From Christensenella sp. UBA7597 (GTDB taxonomy: Bacteria; Bacillota; Clostridia; Christensenellales; Borkfalkiaceae): 48,624 nucleotides of DNA. Position numbers and translations under genes: made by a program. The first letter of the stretch is position 1, and each line of letters opens with the position of its first letter. Location: contig DLQW01000093.1 of assembly GCA_002474405.1 (NCBI GenBank), positions 35,103-83,726 of the forward strand, written 5' to 3'. The notes below the pieces were generated by a model that made no database searches, was not told where the DNA came from, and worked only from the letters and a program-made list of their open reading frames with translations. Positions 14,913-24,240 of the stretch are shown here, piece by piece.

Positions 14913-16157
14913 TTACAAACAATTTTCGTTTAACAAAAAATCAAACAGATTCAATATCAACACTCCGTTTTCATTATAATGAGATTTGATTCCGTCTTTA
15001 ACGATAATAATTTTTTTGAACGAATCCGCAATTCTCATCAAAGAATTTTGCTCCTGCAACATTTTTTCCTGATCCGGGATGGAAAATGCCGATTGAATAT
15101 AATAACGTTGGTCTGCCTTATTACAAACAAAATCTACTTCTGCCTGAATTCTCACCGATTTTCCGTTTTCGTTTTTACTGTATTCAACGACGCCTACGTC
15201 TACGTTGAACCCCATTACTTTAAGTTCGTTATAGATAATATTTTCCATAATATGGGTTTCTTCATATTGACGGAAGTTAAGCCGCGCGTTTCGTAAGCCG
15301 ATATCGGTGTAGTAATATTTAGAAGGCGTATTGATATATTTTTTTCCTTTAATATCGTAGCGTTTTGCTTGCGAAATCAGATAGGAATCGCATAAATATT
15401 CAAGATAATGATTGATCGTGTCGGGGTGGAAAGAAACCTGTTTTACGCTTTTAAAAGTATCCGATAATTTTTTGGGGTTTGTAAGCGAGCCGATAGAAGA
15501 AGAAAGAATATCTAAAAGTTCGGCAAGTTCGGCGTCGTTGCGAATTTTATATCTTTCTTTTATATCCGTCAGATAAGTTTCTTCAAAAATATTTTTCAGA
15601 TAAGCAACCTTATCTTCGTCCGTTTTATACTCTAAAACTTTGGGCAGTCCGCCATAAAGACAAAATTCTTTCCACGCGTCTTCTTTTGTTCCGTCGTAAG
15701 CGGAAAAGAACTCCTTAAACGAAAGCGGAGAAATATGGATTTCATCTCCGCGCCCGCGAAATTCGGTAATAATATCTTTCGACAGAAATTTAGCGTTGCT
15801 GCCCGTAACGTAGGTATCCGCATTTTTAATGTGCAAAAAACTGTTTAACACGTCTTCAAACTCGTCCACGAATTGCACTTCGTCGAGCAGAATATAATAC
15901 TGTTTCTTGTCGGAGATTTTCTTATAAACGTAATCGCACAAAGCGTCGGGATTGCGATACTGTTTGTTTCTTCTGTCGTCCAACGCGAGTTTTATAATAT
16001 GATCGTCGTCAACGCCCTGCTCTTTCAGATATTTATAGAATAACTCAAATAAAAGATAAGATTTCCCGGAACGGCGAATCCCCGTAATCACCTTTATAAG
16101 TCCGTTGTTCATTCGATCCGTAAGTTTTTTCAAATAACGATCTCTTTTAATCTCCAT
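14913..16157 (-). CDS. AAA ATPase with DUF4143 domain
   Basis: A 414-residue protein. The N-terminal AAA_14-type ATPase has Walker A GIRRSGKS and Walker B YYILLDEVQ, followed by a sensor-like TGSNAKFLS. The C-terminal half matches the DUF4143 layout (YGGLPKVLEYKTDEDKVAYLKNIFEETYLTDIKERY, SKYYYTDIGLRNARLNFRQ, EVDFVCNKADQRYYIQSAFSI with PD-(D/E)xK-like spacing). This family is common on mobile elements and of uncertain role, possibly as a nuclease-like or toxin-related ATPase. It lies 54 bp upstream of the recombinase and on the same strand. An AGGTG site precedes the ATG. Its promoter region has an operator-like palindrome. Confidence 0.88.
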   Translation of the reverse strand: MEIKRDRYLKKLTDRMNNGLIKVITGIRRSGKSYLLFELFYKYLKEQGVDDDHIIKLALDDRRNKQYRNPDALCDYVYKKISDKKQYYILLDEVQFVDEFEDVLNSFLHIKNADTYVTGSNAKFLSKDIITEFRGRGDEIHISPLSFKEFFSAYDGTKEDAWKEFCLYGGLPKVLEYKTDEDKVAYLKNIFEETYLTDIKERYKIRNDAELAELLDILSSSIGSLTNPKKLSDTFKSVKQVSFHPDTINHYLEYLCDSYLISQAKRYDIKGKKYINTPSKYYYTDIGLRNARLNFRQYEETHIMENIIYNELKVMGFNVDVGVVEYSKNENGKSVRIQAEVDFVCNKADQRYYIQSAFSIPDQEKMLQEQNSLMRIADSFKKIIIVKDGIKSHYNENGVLILNLFDFLLNENCL

Positions 16158-16175
16158 ATTACACCTATCAGACTA

Positions 16176-16208
16176 TTTTGCATTATACTGCAAAAATTTT
16201 CAATAATA
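16176..16208 (-). promoter_or_regulatory. Operator-like palindrome over the ATPase -10 box
   Basis: TTTTGCA (16176-16182), 6 bp, TGCAAAA (16189-16195). On the minus strand TATAAT falls inside it at 16187-16182. The 20-bp sequence from TGCAAAAATTTTC onward (16189-16208) is repeated exactly at 16276-16295. This is consistent with a repressor binding two sites to control the ATPase gene; inferred. Confidence 0.5.
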
Positions 16209-16608
16209 GTATACCTAAAAAAAACAAAAAAGTCAATCGCCGAAAGGACATAAATTATAAAAAATTTGTCAGAAATGCAAAAATTTTCAATAATAATTTG
16301 TTTTCAAGATTCAAAGAGCGGATTTTTATGGCTTGTAATGAAAGTGTACCGCGTCGGGTTTTACTGCAGACAGGCTTGCTTCTATATTATCTTAAAATTA
16401 AAACAAATATTTCTTATAAGAAAAACTTATCGTTGCTGTTTTTATTCGCAAAAATCTGTATTAAGAGGCGTTACTTATTCAAAACAATGTTTAATCGGCT
16501 ATTTTTATGCGTTTTTTAAGTCAGTTTATTTTCAGATGAAATCTAATTTCTATGGGATGTGTGTAAACTTATAGTTTATACAAAAAACTTATTTGCAAAA
16601 CCAATCGG
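16209..16608. other. AT-rich intergenic stretch before the Opp genes
   Basis: No convincing gene on either strand. It contains the second copy of the 20-bp direct repeat (16276-16295) and a palindrome TAAACT TAT AGTTTA (16564-16578) 31 bp upstream of the Opp promoter. Confidence 0.55.
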
Positions 16609-16637
16609 TTGACACTTTTTCTCGTTACCGCTATAAT
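16609..16637 (+). promoter_or_regulatory. Consensus promoter of the Opp gene cluster
   Basis: TTGACA (16609-16614), 17 bp, TATAAT (16632-16637). The TAAACT/AGTTTA palindrome just upstream may be a regulator site. The SBP gene begins 158 bp later. Confidence 0.85.
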
Positions 16638-16795
16638 TGTGGCATAAAAAGGATGACGGAAATAAAAGGTTTCGGAAAACGTAAATCGAACGAAACGAAA
16701 TCGAAAAGGTTTTCATTATCCCGATTATAAAAATTATTCCCGCGACTAATCGGCCGAAAGTTGCGGTAATAAAAAACAAACGGAGGCTCAAAAGC

Positions 16796-18172
16796 ATGAA
16801 AAGAAATAAAAAAACTGCCATAGCGGCGGCTTTGGCATTAACTTTGGCACTGACAATCGGTACAACTGCTTGTGCGCCGAAAAGTGATTCGGGCGAAACA
16901 CCCGGCAACACGACCGATACAAGCGGCTACACTTACAGAACTTACACATCGACAAGTCCTTCAAACTGGAACCTGCTTACGCAGACCGATAACAACGACA
17001 GACAGGTAAGCAATTATCTTAACAGTTCCTTCTTTGAATTTAACTTTGCTTACGACGGAAACGGAAATATTGTCGACGGCGGATTCACGATAGACTATTC
17101 GGCCGCAACCAAACTCGAAGACGTAACGGAAGAATATGCGGGCAGATACGGAATAGAAGAAGGAACGACGGGCAACCGCGCATGGAAAATAACGCTCCGA
17201 GACGACCTTAAATGGAACGACGGCACAGCAATAAACGCAAACGATTTCGTTTACTCCATGCAGGAAACGCTCGACCCGTTATTTATGAACCGTCTTGCTT
17301 CGCAGTATTACGGAGCGAATATGATAGTTCACAACGCGCGTGATTACGTTTACGCAGGTTCGTCGGGTTGGTTTGCTGCGGATGCGCCTTACACCCATTA
17401 TACGGAAGATCTTGACGATAAAATTATATTCTCGTTAGGCAGCCCCGATGAAAACGCCGAAAATTACGGCGGCGCAACATCAAGCGTTCGCGACAGCATA
17501 GGTTTCCCCGACAGTTATACGGCGGAACGGGTTGCCGATTACCTCGCGACGAATTACGGCGTTGCAACGAAGGATACAATCCTTGCGCTCGAAGGTAAAA
17601 CTTTTGCCGAAATCAAAGCAGATTCTTCTCTTCTTGACACCTGGAATGCCGTTATCGGCTGGTGGCAGACCGACCCCGACGAAGAACTCGATTTCTTCGT
17701 GACGAATTATACTTATCCCGACCTTTCGTTCGATGAAGTAGGCTTCTTTGCGGAAAGCGATTACGAACTCGTCGTCGTATTCGACAATACGTTCGAATTT
17801 CTTGACGCGAACGGCAACCTCACCTATGAAGCGCCTTATTATCTGCAGGATTTCCCGCTTGTAAAACGCGATCTTTACGAATCGAGCAAGCGCGCTCCTG
17901 CGGCAGGTTCCACGCTTTGGACGAGCAATTACGGTTCGTCCGTCGCAACGACCGCAAGCTGGGGGCCGTATATGCTCACCAACTATCAGGCAGGTTCGAC
18001 TTACACTCTTTCCCGCAACGAAAACTGGTACGGCTATAATACTATGCGATGGGGCTTGAAAGCGGACACAACGCCGTTAAAAATCAGCGTTATGAAATCG
18101 TTGACGCAAACGGTTCGGAAATGTACCGTTTCCGCCTTGATTCCTATCAGAAAATCGGCGCGGTATATTTAA
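16796..18172 (+). CDS. oppA: Oligopeptide ABC transporter substrate-binding lipoprotein, C-terminally truncated
   Basis: A lipoprotein signal ends at Cys26 (LTIGTTAC). The body is a family 5 solute-binding protein (OppA/DppA): ITLRDDLKWNDGTAINANDFVYSMQETLDP is the characteristic block, and ASWGPYMLTNYQAGSTYTLSRNENWYGYN is the motif before the second lobe. Near 18040-18085 the frame loses the family pattern. The last 30 or so residues are read out of phase from an OppC gene, so the C-terminal lobe is missing. Without it, peptide binding is unlikely. AACGGAGG precedes the ATG. The cause looks like a deletion joining oppA directly to oppC. Confidence 0.85.
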   Translation: MKRNKKTAIAAALALTLALTIGTTACAPKSDSGETPGNTTDTSGYTYRTYTSTSPSNWNLLTQTDNNDRQVSNYLNSSFFEFNFAYDGNGNIVDGGFTIDYSAATKLEDVTEEYAGRYGIEEGTTGNRAWKITLRDDLKWNDGTAINANDFVYSMQETLDPLFMNRLASQYYGANMIVHNARDYVYAGSSGWFAADAPYTHYTEDLDDKIIFSLGSPDENAENYGGATSSVRDSIGFPDSYTAERVADYLATNYGVATKDTILALEGKTFAEIKADSSLLDTWNAVIGWWQTDPDEELDFFVTNYTYPDLSFDEVGFFAESDYELVVVFDNTFEFLDANGNLTYEAPYYLQDFPLVKRDLYESSKRAPAAGSTLWTSNYGSSVATTASWGPYMLTNYQAGSTYTLSRNENWYGYNTMRWGLKADTTPLKISVMKSLTQTVRKCTVSALIPIRKSARYI

Positions 18173-19248
18173 GACTGAGCGACGAAGAATATCGCAATTT
18201 ACAAGAATATCAGAACGAAACGGGAAAACAAGTTATGTATCCTACGATTGCTTCCGCCGACCGTCCCGCCGCCATTCAGGACAGAACAGACGCAAATTAT
18301 TACTACAGAACGAGAAGAGCGAACGGCAGAACGCAGACCGTATACGACGAAAACGGCAACGTGATACCCGTGTACAAATCGCACGCCTCAGGCTCGGCAA
18401 GACCCGACCGTTACGATTCGTTAAGAATTGCCGAACCCGAAGGAATAGAATACGAATACGCGATTCCCGTGGACACCGGATGGGAAGTAAGGGCAAACTA
18501 CTACGAATATTACGTTTATAACCACTCCTACGTCTTAAAAGACGGGATAACCGAGCCGTCGTTTTTGTTCGGTACGACTCAGACAGGGCAGGACATTTTT
18601 ACGGCGCTTTCTTCGGGCGCGAGATTTTCGTTTATCTTCTCTATTCTCGTCGCTTCCGTCAACTTGTTCGCGGGCGCGATATACGGTTCCGTCGAAGGCT
18701 ATTACGGCGGAAAAGCGGACCTTATCATGGAACGTATTTCGGATATTTTATCCGCCGTGCCGTTTATGATAGTAATCACGTTATTGCAACTCTATATGGG
18801 TTCGAGCAGTCAGATGCTGATACTTTTTATCGCATTCTTCTTAACAGGCTGGATATCGATTGCTTCCACCACCCGTATGCAGTTCTACCGTTACAAAAAT
18901 CAGGAATACGTTCTTGCGGCACGCACGCTCGGCGCAAAAGACGGCAGGCTTATGTTCAAGCACATTTTCCCGAATGCGCTCGGCACGCTTATTACGAGCA
19001 GCGTTCTCGTTATCCCCGGGATGATTTATTCCGAAACGAATTTAAGTTATCTCGGCATCATCAACCTCTCGTCGGGCAACTTAACGAGCGTAGGTACGCT
19101 TCTTGCTTCGGGACAACCTTATCTTTCCACTTTTCCGCATATCATTCTCTTTCCGTCGGTGTTTCTCGCTCTTTTAATGCTGAGTTTCAACCTTTTCGGA
19201 AACGGACTGAGGGACGCGTTCAATCCGTCCTTGCGCGGCACCGATTAA
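18049..19248 (+). CDS. oppC: OppC permease fragment, N-terminally truncated
   Basis: The C-terminal part of a peptide ABC permease with a large extracytoplasmic loop (RYEIVDANGSEMYRFRLDSYQKIGAVYL, then NYYEYYVYNHSYVL) followed by five membrane segments and the EAA loop (EYVLAARTLGAKDGRLMFKHIFPNALGTLI) that contacts the ATPases. GTTQTGQDIFTALSSGARFSF marks the start of the membrane domain. The first transmembrane helix and cytoplasmic N-terminus of OppC are absent, and no oppB is present. The ATG at 18049 is only the first in-frame codon; it has no ribosome-binding site and overlaps the truncated oppA frame. Probably non-functional. Confidence 0.8.
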   Translation: MGLESGHNAVKNQRYEIVDANGSEMYRFRLDSYQKIGAVYLRLSDEEYRNLQEYQNETGKQVMYPTIASADRPAAIQDRTDANYYYRTRRANGRTQTVYDENGNVIPVYKSHASGSARPDRYDSLRIAEPEGIEYEYAIPVDTGWEVRANYYEYYVYNHSYVLKDGITEPSFLFGTTQTGQDIFTALSSGARFSFIFSILVASVNLFAGAIYGSVEGYYGGKADLIMERISDILSAVPFMIVITLLQLYMGSSSQMLILFIAFFLTGWISIASTTRMQFYRYKNQEYVLAARTLGAKDGRLMFKHIFPNALGTLITSSVLVIPGMIYSETNLSYLGIINLSSGNLTSVGTLLASGQPYLSTFPHIILFPSVFLALLMLSFNLFGNGLRDAFNPSLRGTD

Positions 19249-19270
19249 CAATATTTGCGAGGTACTCGTT

Positions 19271-21427
19271 ATGGAACAAAAACAGTTAAAACTTTCCGTA
19301 AACAATTTAAAAATTTCATTCCGCACGGCGGACGGTAACGTGCAGGCTGTGCGAGATATCTCTTTTAATCTGTACAAAGGCGAAACGCTTGCCGTCGTGG
19401 GAGAAAGCGGTTCGGGAAAATCGGTTACGAACCGCGCGATTATGGGCATTTTAGCGGGTAACGCGATAAAGGAGGGCGGCGAAATTCTTTACGACGGCAG
19501 AGATCTCATGAAGATAAGCGAAGAGGAATTTCACCGTCTGCGCGGGGATAAAATAGCCATGATTTTTCAGGACCCCATGTCAAGCCTTAACCCCATTATG
19601 CGCGTGGGAAAACAACTCACCGAAGCCATGATTTTAAAGGGCAGGCGCAACAGAAAAGAATCCCGCGCGGACTTCAATTTTCTGCTGAAAAAAGTCAACG
19701 AAAAAATGGACGAAGCGCAAGGAAATCCCGATAAAGAGAGCGTTTTGCGGCATAAAAAACTGTGCGCCGATTTCGATAAATTCGAATATAAACATCTCGA
19801 ACTCGAAAACACTTACAACCGTGCGAAACAGGCGGCGGAAGACGCGCTCGAAAACATTGAAGACATGCTGTTTCGTATCGAAAAAAATTCTTTCGAGCGT
19901 ATCCGCGGCGATATCGAAGAAATACTTTTAAACGTGAAAAGAGCCGAAAATCCTTACGTTACGGGCGAAAACACCGCAAAAACGGAAGAAACAATATTGA
20001 AAATACGCGAAAAACTTAAACTTCCGTTTTTAGTGAAAGCAACCTCGTTTTTCAGCAAGTTATTCGGAAAAAACAAAGAAAACGCGGGCAATGCAGACTA
20101 CGGCGAAGTAAAAGGACTGCTTACTGCCTTACACGAAATTCTTAGCGAAGCCGTGAAAAATCCTATGCCGAATTTCTTTGCGATGGGGTATTATCTCACG
20201 TTTTCAAATAAGCCTTTGCCTGCGCTCGAAGTTCCCGAACTTAACGCGTTTTTACGCAAGTATTTAGACGAAAACTTTATGCTTGATTTTATCGAAGAAG
20301 CAAAACGCGGGGTAAAATATTCGCACGAACAGTCCGTAAAAGCAAAAGAACGAGCGCTTGCCGTAATCGGAACGCAAAAAAAGATTTTCGACAACGAAAC
20401 CTTTATCGAAAAAACTTGCAACGCGGCGGCAAAATCGATGACTATCGCCGTGAAAGAAGGTATCGATCCGTTCGAGGTAGTTAAAAATCCTCTTTCTTAC
20501 ACCTTCGGTTCAAGTTTAAAGTCGGCGATAAACGAATATTTCGGCGCGATAAAACGCGGGAAAAACGGCGATAACGCCGCCGACGTAAAAGCGGCGAAGA
20601 AAGAGATTCTCCGCGTAATCGAACGAATGGAAAACACTCTCACAGGTGAAATGAACGCATCTTTCGACGAAGAAACAAAGACGGTTGCCGTTATCGACTA
20701 TCTGAAAGAAAAAGCTTCGGGCGTGGCGTATAAAGTCACCCGCGGCATGGCGAAAACGCGGGCAATCAAACTTTTAAAGGAAGTCGGCATTCCCGACCCC
20801 GTAAGAAGATACAAACAATATCCGTTCGAATTTTCGGGCGGCATGCGACAAAGAATCGTAATCGCAATCGCGCTTTCCGCCGACCCTGATATCCTTATCT
20901 GCGACGAACCGACGACCGCGCTCGACGTTACGATTCAATCGCAGATACTCGAACTTATCAACAAGGTGAAAAAAGCCCGTGATTTGTCGGTTATTTTCAT
21001 TACGCATAACTTAGGCGTGGTTGCGAACATGGCTGACAGAGTTGCCGTAATGTACGCGGGAAAAATCGTAGAGATAGGAACGGCGGAAGACGTGTTCTAT
21101 TCTCCCGCCCATCCGTACACCTGGGCGCTGTTGTCTTCTATGCCCGACCTTGACACAAAGGACGAGTTAGAAGCAATCCCCGGCACTCCGCCGAATATGA
21201 TTATTCCACCCAAAGGCGACGCTTTTGCGGAACGAAACCGTTATGCTCTGAAGATAGATTTCGAAGAGCAACCGCCTATGTTTAAAATTTCGGACACGCA
21301 CTTTGCCTCAACGTGGCTTTTACACCCCGACGCGCCCAAAGTCGAACCGCCCGAAGCCGTAAGAGAAAGGATAGAAAGAATGAAAGCAAGGAGGACGTCT
21401 TATGAAAGAGAAAACGCCGCTACTTAA
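19271..21427 (+). CDS. oppD: OppD-type ATPase with a large insertion
   Basis: A 718-residue peptide-transporter ATPase, about twice the usual 330-360. Walker A GESGSGKS is at 44-51 and the Q-loop IFQDPMSSLNP near 100. The signature FSGGMRQR (near 520) and Walker B ILICDEPTTALD follow only after some 370 inserted residues, mostly helical and charged. The C-terminal HPYTWALLSSMPDL and AIPGTPPNMI are the OppD/F hallmark, but the expected iron-sulfur cysteines in that tail are absent. The ATPase core looks intact, although its membrane partners are broken. The stop overlaps the start of oppF by 26 bp. Confidence 0.9.
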   Translation: MEQKQLKLSVNNLKISFRTADGNVQAVRDISFNLYKGETLAVVGESGSGKSVTNRAIMGILAGNAIKEGGEILYDGRDLMKISEEEFHRLRGDKIAMIFQDPMSSLNPIMRVGKQLTEAMILKGRRNRKESRADFNFLLKKVNEKMDEAQGNPDKESVLRHKKLCADFDKFEYKHLELENTYNRAKQAAEDALENIEDMLFRIEKNSFERIRGDIEEILLNVKRAENPYVTGENTAKTEETILKIREKLKLPFLVKATSFFSKLFGKNKENAGNADYGEVKGLLTALHEILSEAVKNPMPNFFAMGYYLTFSNKPLPALEVPELNAFLRKYLDENFMLDFIEEAKRGVKYSHEQSVKAKERALAVIGTQKKIFDNETFIEKTCNAAAKSMTIAVKEGIDPFEVVKNPLSYTFGSSLKSAINEYFGAIKRGKNGDNAADVKAAKKEILRVIERMENTLTGEMNASFDEETKTVAVIDYLKEKASGVAYKVTRGMAKTRAIKLLKEVGIPDPVRRYKQYPFEFSGGMRQRIVIAIALSADPDILICDEPTTALDVTIQSQILELINKVKKARDLSVIFITHNLGVVANMADRVAVMYAGKIVEIGTAEDVFYSPAHPYTWALLSSMPDLDTKDELEAIPGTPPNMIIPPKGDAFAERNRYALKIDFEEQPPMFKISDTHFASTWLLHPDAPKVEPPEAVRERIERMKARRTSYERENAAT

Positions 21428-22634
21428 AGTAGAACATTTATGTCAATATTTCGGAACGGGTAAAACAACGCTCAAAGCCATGGACGACGTAAGCTTCGAA
21501 ATAAACAAAGGCGAAGTTTTCGGGCTTGTCGGCGAAAGCGGTTGCGGAAAAACAACGACGGGGCGTTCGATTATAAGGCTTTACGACATAACTTCGGGCA
21601 ATATTTATTTCAAAGGCGTCCGAATTGCCGCAGGAACGGAATCTTACCGCGAAGAAGTGAAAACAGCCAAAGAGCAATATAAAAAAGCCGTAAAAGATGC
21701 GGAAAAAGACCAAAACGCCGATAAACTCAAAGCGGAAGCCGAAGAAAAATACAGAGCGGTTATAAGGGAGCAAACGGAAAATATCCGCGCCGCCGAATAC
21801 GATAAGAAAAACTTCGACAAAAATTACGTTAAAGCCCGCGTGAAAGAAATTCGGGACGAATACGAAAAAAAACTTGCTGAAACTGCGGACGAGGAAAAGC
21901 GGGCTTCGCTTTTAAAAGAGGAAAATGAAAAAATCCGCCTTGCAAAAAAGACGAGTATCATGAACGATATTCAGATGATTTTTCAGGATCCGATCGCCTC
22001 GCTCGACCCGCGCATGACGGTACGAGAAATTATTGCCGAAGGTCTTGTCATCCGAGGAATTAAAGACAAAAAATATATCGACGAAGAAGTGTATCGAGTT
22101 CTCGACCTCGTAGGGCTTCGTCCCGAACACGCGGGAAGGTATCCGCACGAATTTTCGGGCGGGCAGCGGCAGCGTATCGGAATCGCCCGCGCGATCATAT
22201 TAAACCCCGAACTCATCATTGCAGACGAACCCATTTCCGCGCTCGACGTTTCCATTCAGGCGCAAGTGATCAATCTTTTAAACAATCTGCGAAAGCGGCT
22301 TTCGCTTACCATTTTGTTTATCGCGCACGATTTGTCCGTCGTTAAATATTTTTCCGACCGCATAGGCGTTATGTATTTCGGAAAATTAGTGGAACTTGCA
22401 AGTTCCGACGAGTTGTTTGCTCACCCGCTGCACCCGTATACGAAATCGCTTTTATCGGCAATTCCTCTTCCCGATCCCGCTTACGAAAAATTACGCAAAC
22501 GTATCGTATACAATCCGCTTGCCGAGCATAATTACGCCACGGATAAACCCGCTATGCGCGAGGTGGCAAAAGATCATTTCGTCTATTGCAACGAAGAAGA
22601 ATTTGCCCGTTATACGGAACAATTAAAGGAGTGA
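21402..22634 (+). CDS. oppF: OppF-type ATPase with a coiled-coil insertion
   Basis: A 410-residue ATPase. Walker A GESGCGKT is at 44-51. A Lys/Glu-rich helical insert of about 100 residues (80-180) precedes the Q-loop MIFQDPIASLDP. Then come FSGGQRQRIGIARAI, LIIADEPISALDVSIQAQV and the OppF tail HPLHPYTKSLLSAIPLPDP. It powers peptide import together with OppD. An AGGAGG site precedes the ATG. All catalytic motifs are present. Confidence 0.92.
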   Translation: MKEKTPLLKVEHLCQYFGTGKTTLKAMDDVSFEINKGEVFGLVGESGCGKTTTGRSIIRLYDITSGNIYFKGVRIAAGTESYREEVKTAKEQYKKAVKDAEKDQNADKLKAEAEEKYRAVIREQTENIRAAEYDKKNFDKNYVKARVKEIRDEYEKKLAETADEEKRASLLKEENEKIRLAKKTSIMNDIQMIFQDPIASLDPRMTVREIIAEGLVIRGIKDKKYIDEEVYRVLDLVGLRPEHAGRYPHEFSGGQRQRIGIARAIILNPELIIADEPISALDVSIQAQVINLLNNLRKRLSLTILFIAHDLSVVKYFSDRIGVMYFGKLVELASSDELFAHPLHPYTKSLLSAIPLPDPAYEKLRKRIVYNPLAEHNYATDKPAMREVAKDHFVYCNEEEFARYTEQLKE

Positions 22635-22638
22635 AACA

Positions 22639-23034
22639 ATGAAGAAAACCGCGCTTTCATACGGAATAACGATATTTATCGGGCTTTTGCTGACTTTTTT
22701 CGCCGCGCTTATACAAGGCGTATTCGTCGTGAAAGAAACTGCCGTTTTAATAAAAATATTTTGCAACGCTTTTTTTGTGGCGGGGGTTATTCTCGCATGC
22801 GCGGGGCTTCTGGTCGTTTTGGCGGACGGCGGAGCGTTCGATATGCTTTCCTACGGCGTTTTGCTTATATTTTCGGCATTCCGCAAAGACGTAACCAAAA
22901 GAAAATATAAAGATTTTTACGAATATAAACAAGCCAAAAAGAGTAAAAAACACGGAACGTTCTTTCTCTTTATAATAGGCGCGGGGTTTATCGCCGTTTC
23001 TATTTTGCTTTTAATACCTTATTACAACAACTAA
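22639..23034 (+). CDS. DUF3899 family membrane protein
   Basis: A 131-residue protein with four predicted membrane segments and the family block FDMLSYGVLLIF...KRKYKDFYEYKQAK between segments three and four. It begins 4 bp after oppF, so it belongs to the same transcript. DUF3899 genes often end Opp operons in gut Clostridia. Function unknown. Confidence 0.8.
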   Translation: MKKTALSYGITIFIGLLLTFFAALIQGVFVVKETAVLIKIFCNAFFVAGVILACAGLLVVLADGGAFDMLSYGVLLIFSAFRKDVTKRKYKDFYEYKQAKKSKKHGTFFLFIIGAGFIAVSILLLIPYYNN

Positions 23035-23045
23035 TAAAATTTATT

Positions 23046-23080
23046 GCGGCGGGCGAAAGTTTTTGCTTTCCCCGCCCTTT
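23046..23080 (+). terminator. Terminator of the Opp cluster
   Basis: GGCGGG(C)GAAAG and CTTTCCCCGCC form an 11-bp stem with one bulge, followed by CTTTTA. Confidence 0.8.
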
Positions 23081-23124
23081 TACTATAATTTTCCGAAAAA
23101 TCTATCGGTACATATCGTCCCTGG

Positions 23125-23153
23125 TTGCATTTTTTTGTTGCGTATGGTATAAT
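23125..23153 (+). promoter_or_regulatory. Promoter of the LysR gene
   Basis: TTGCAT (23125-23130), 17 bp, TATAAT (23148-23153) with TGG before it (extended -10). TTGTTG (23135-23140) and CAACAA (23159-23164) form an inverted repeat around the -10, as expected for LysR autoregulation. Confidence 0.8.
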
Positions 23154-23190
23154 GTTGACAACAAAAAGTTAATACAGAGGGAGGAACGAT

Positions 23191-24081
23191 ATGATAAGTC
23201 CGCAACTTTTAACGTTCATAGCCGTGGCGAAAAACGGCAGTTTTTCAAAAACCGCGGAAACGATGTTTATTTCGCCCACCGCCGTAATGAAGCAGATAGA
23301 TTCTTTGGAAGAACGGCTCGGCGTTACGCTTTTTAAGCGCACGAATCACGGGCTGCAACTTACCGACGCGGGGCAAAGCGTACTTAGCGACGCGAAATAT
23401 CTCGTGGATTACGCCACGCGCGCGGAAGATAAAGCAAGAGAAATCGACCGAAAGGAAAATCAACGTTCTATCCGCATAGGTACGTCGCTTATGACGCCCG
23501 CGAAATTCATTCTTGATATCTGGGCGGAAATTCAGTATATCGCGCCGAATTTGAAAGTCGAACTTATTCCGTTTGAAAACACGCCCGAAAACGCGCGGGA
23601 AATTTTATCGAATTTAGGTATGCAGATTGATGTGGTTGCGGGTATTTATGACGACGATTTCAAGGAAGAACGGGGATTTCAGACCGTTCATCTCGAAGAT
23701 AAAAAGGTGTCGTTTGCCGTTCCTTTAACAAGTCCGCTTGCCTCGAAACGGAGTATTTCGCCCGAAGATTTAAAACAAACTGGCGCAATGTTTATAAGAA
23801 AAGGCTGGAACAAATACATCGACGAGTTGCGCGTATCTTGCGAAAACGCGGGCGTTAAAGTTACGGAATTCAACTTTTTCAACCTTGCGGCGTTCAACGA
23901 AGCGGTAAAGCAAAATATTCCCATTATCGCGATAAGCGGTTGGGAAAACGTTCACCCTCTCTTAAAAATCGTACCGTCCAAAACGAGCATTACCGTGCCT
24001 TACGGAATTATGTATTCGTTAGAACCGTCAAAACACGTCCGGCAATTTATAAAAGCGGTAGAATCTATCGTAAACAAATGA
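23191..24081 (+). CDS. LysR family transcriptional regulator
   Basis: A 296-residue LTTR. The N-terminal winged helix-turn-helix (LLTFIAVAKNGSFSKTAETMFISPTAVMKQIDSLEERLGVTLFKRTNHGLQLT) is textbook; the effector domain follows from about residue 90 (SIRIGTS). GGGAGG lies 6 nt before the ATG. It has its own promoter and terminator and lies just upstream of, and on the same strand as, the aldo/keto reductase-flavodoxin-esterase run, which it probably controls. The inducer is unknown. Confidence 0.93.
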   Translation: MISPQLLTFIAVAKNGSFSKTAETMFISPTAVMKQIDSLEERLGVTLFKRTNHGLQLTDAGQSVLSDAKYLVDYATRAEDKAREIDRKENQRSIRIGTSLMTPAKFILDIWAEIQYIAPNLKVELIPFENTPENAREILSNLGMQIDVVAGIYDDDFKEERGFQTVHLEDKKVSFAVPLTSPLASKRSISPEDLKQTGAMFIRKGWNKYIDELRVSCENAGVKVTEFNFFNLAAFNEAVKQNIPIIAISGWENVHPLLKIVPSKTSITVPYGIMYSLEPSKHVRQFIKAVESIVNK

Positions 24082-24103
24082 CAAAAACAATAAAAATCAA
24101 GAT

Positions 24104-24137
24104 AAAAGCGCAACTTTTTACGGTTGCGCTTTTGTTT
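24104..24137 (+). terminator. Terminator of the LysR gene
   Basis: AAAAGCGCAAC and GTTGCGCTTTT form a perfect 11-bp stem, with TTTTGTTTT at the 3' side. Confidence 0.88.
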
Positions 24138-24191
24138 TAACTTTTGGTTGAAACGAAAAACTTTTTTGCGCTTCCCTTTTCCGAAAAGCGG

Positions 24192-24200
24192 TGATATAAT
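24192..24200 (+). promoter_or_regulatory. Extended -10 promoter element of the reductase/esterase operon
   Basis: TGATATAAT at 24192-24200; the -35 position reads TTCCCT, a poor match. A weak -35 is typical of promoters needing a LysR-type activator; inferred. Confidence 0.6.
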
Positions 24201-24240
24201 AAAGACACAAAACAAGAAACGGAGGTTTTCAAAAAACATT

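Noticed and set aside
16178..16574. Two overlapping frames in the AT-rich gap before oppA
   Set aside because: Translations are Phe/Lys/Asn-rich without motifs and have no start signals.
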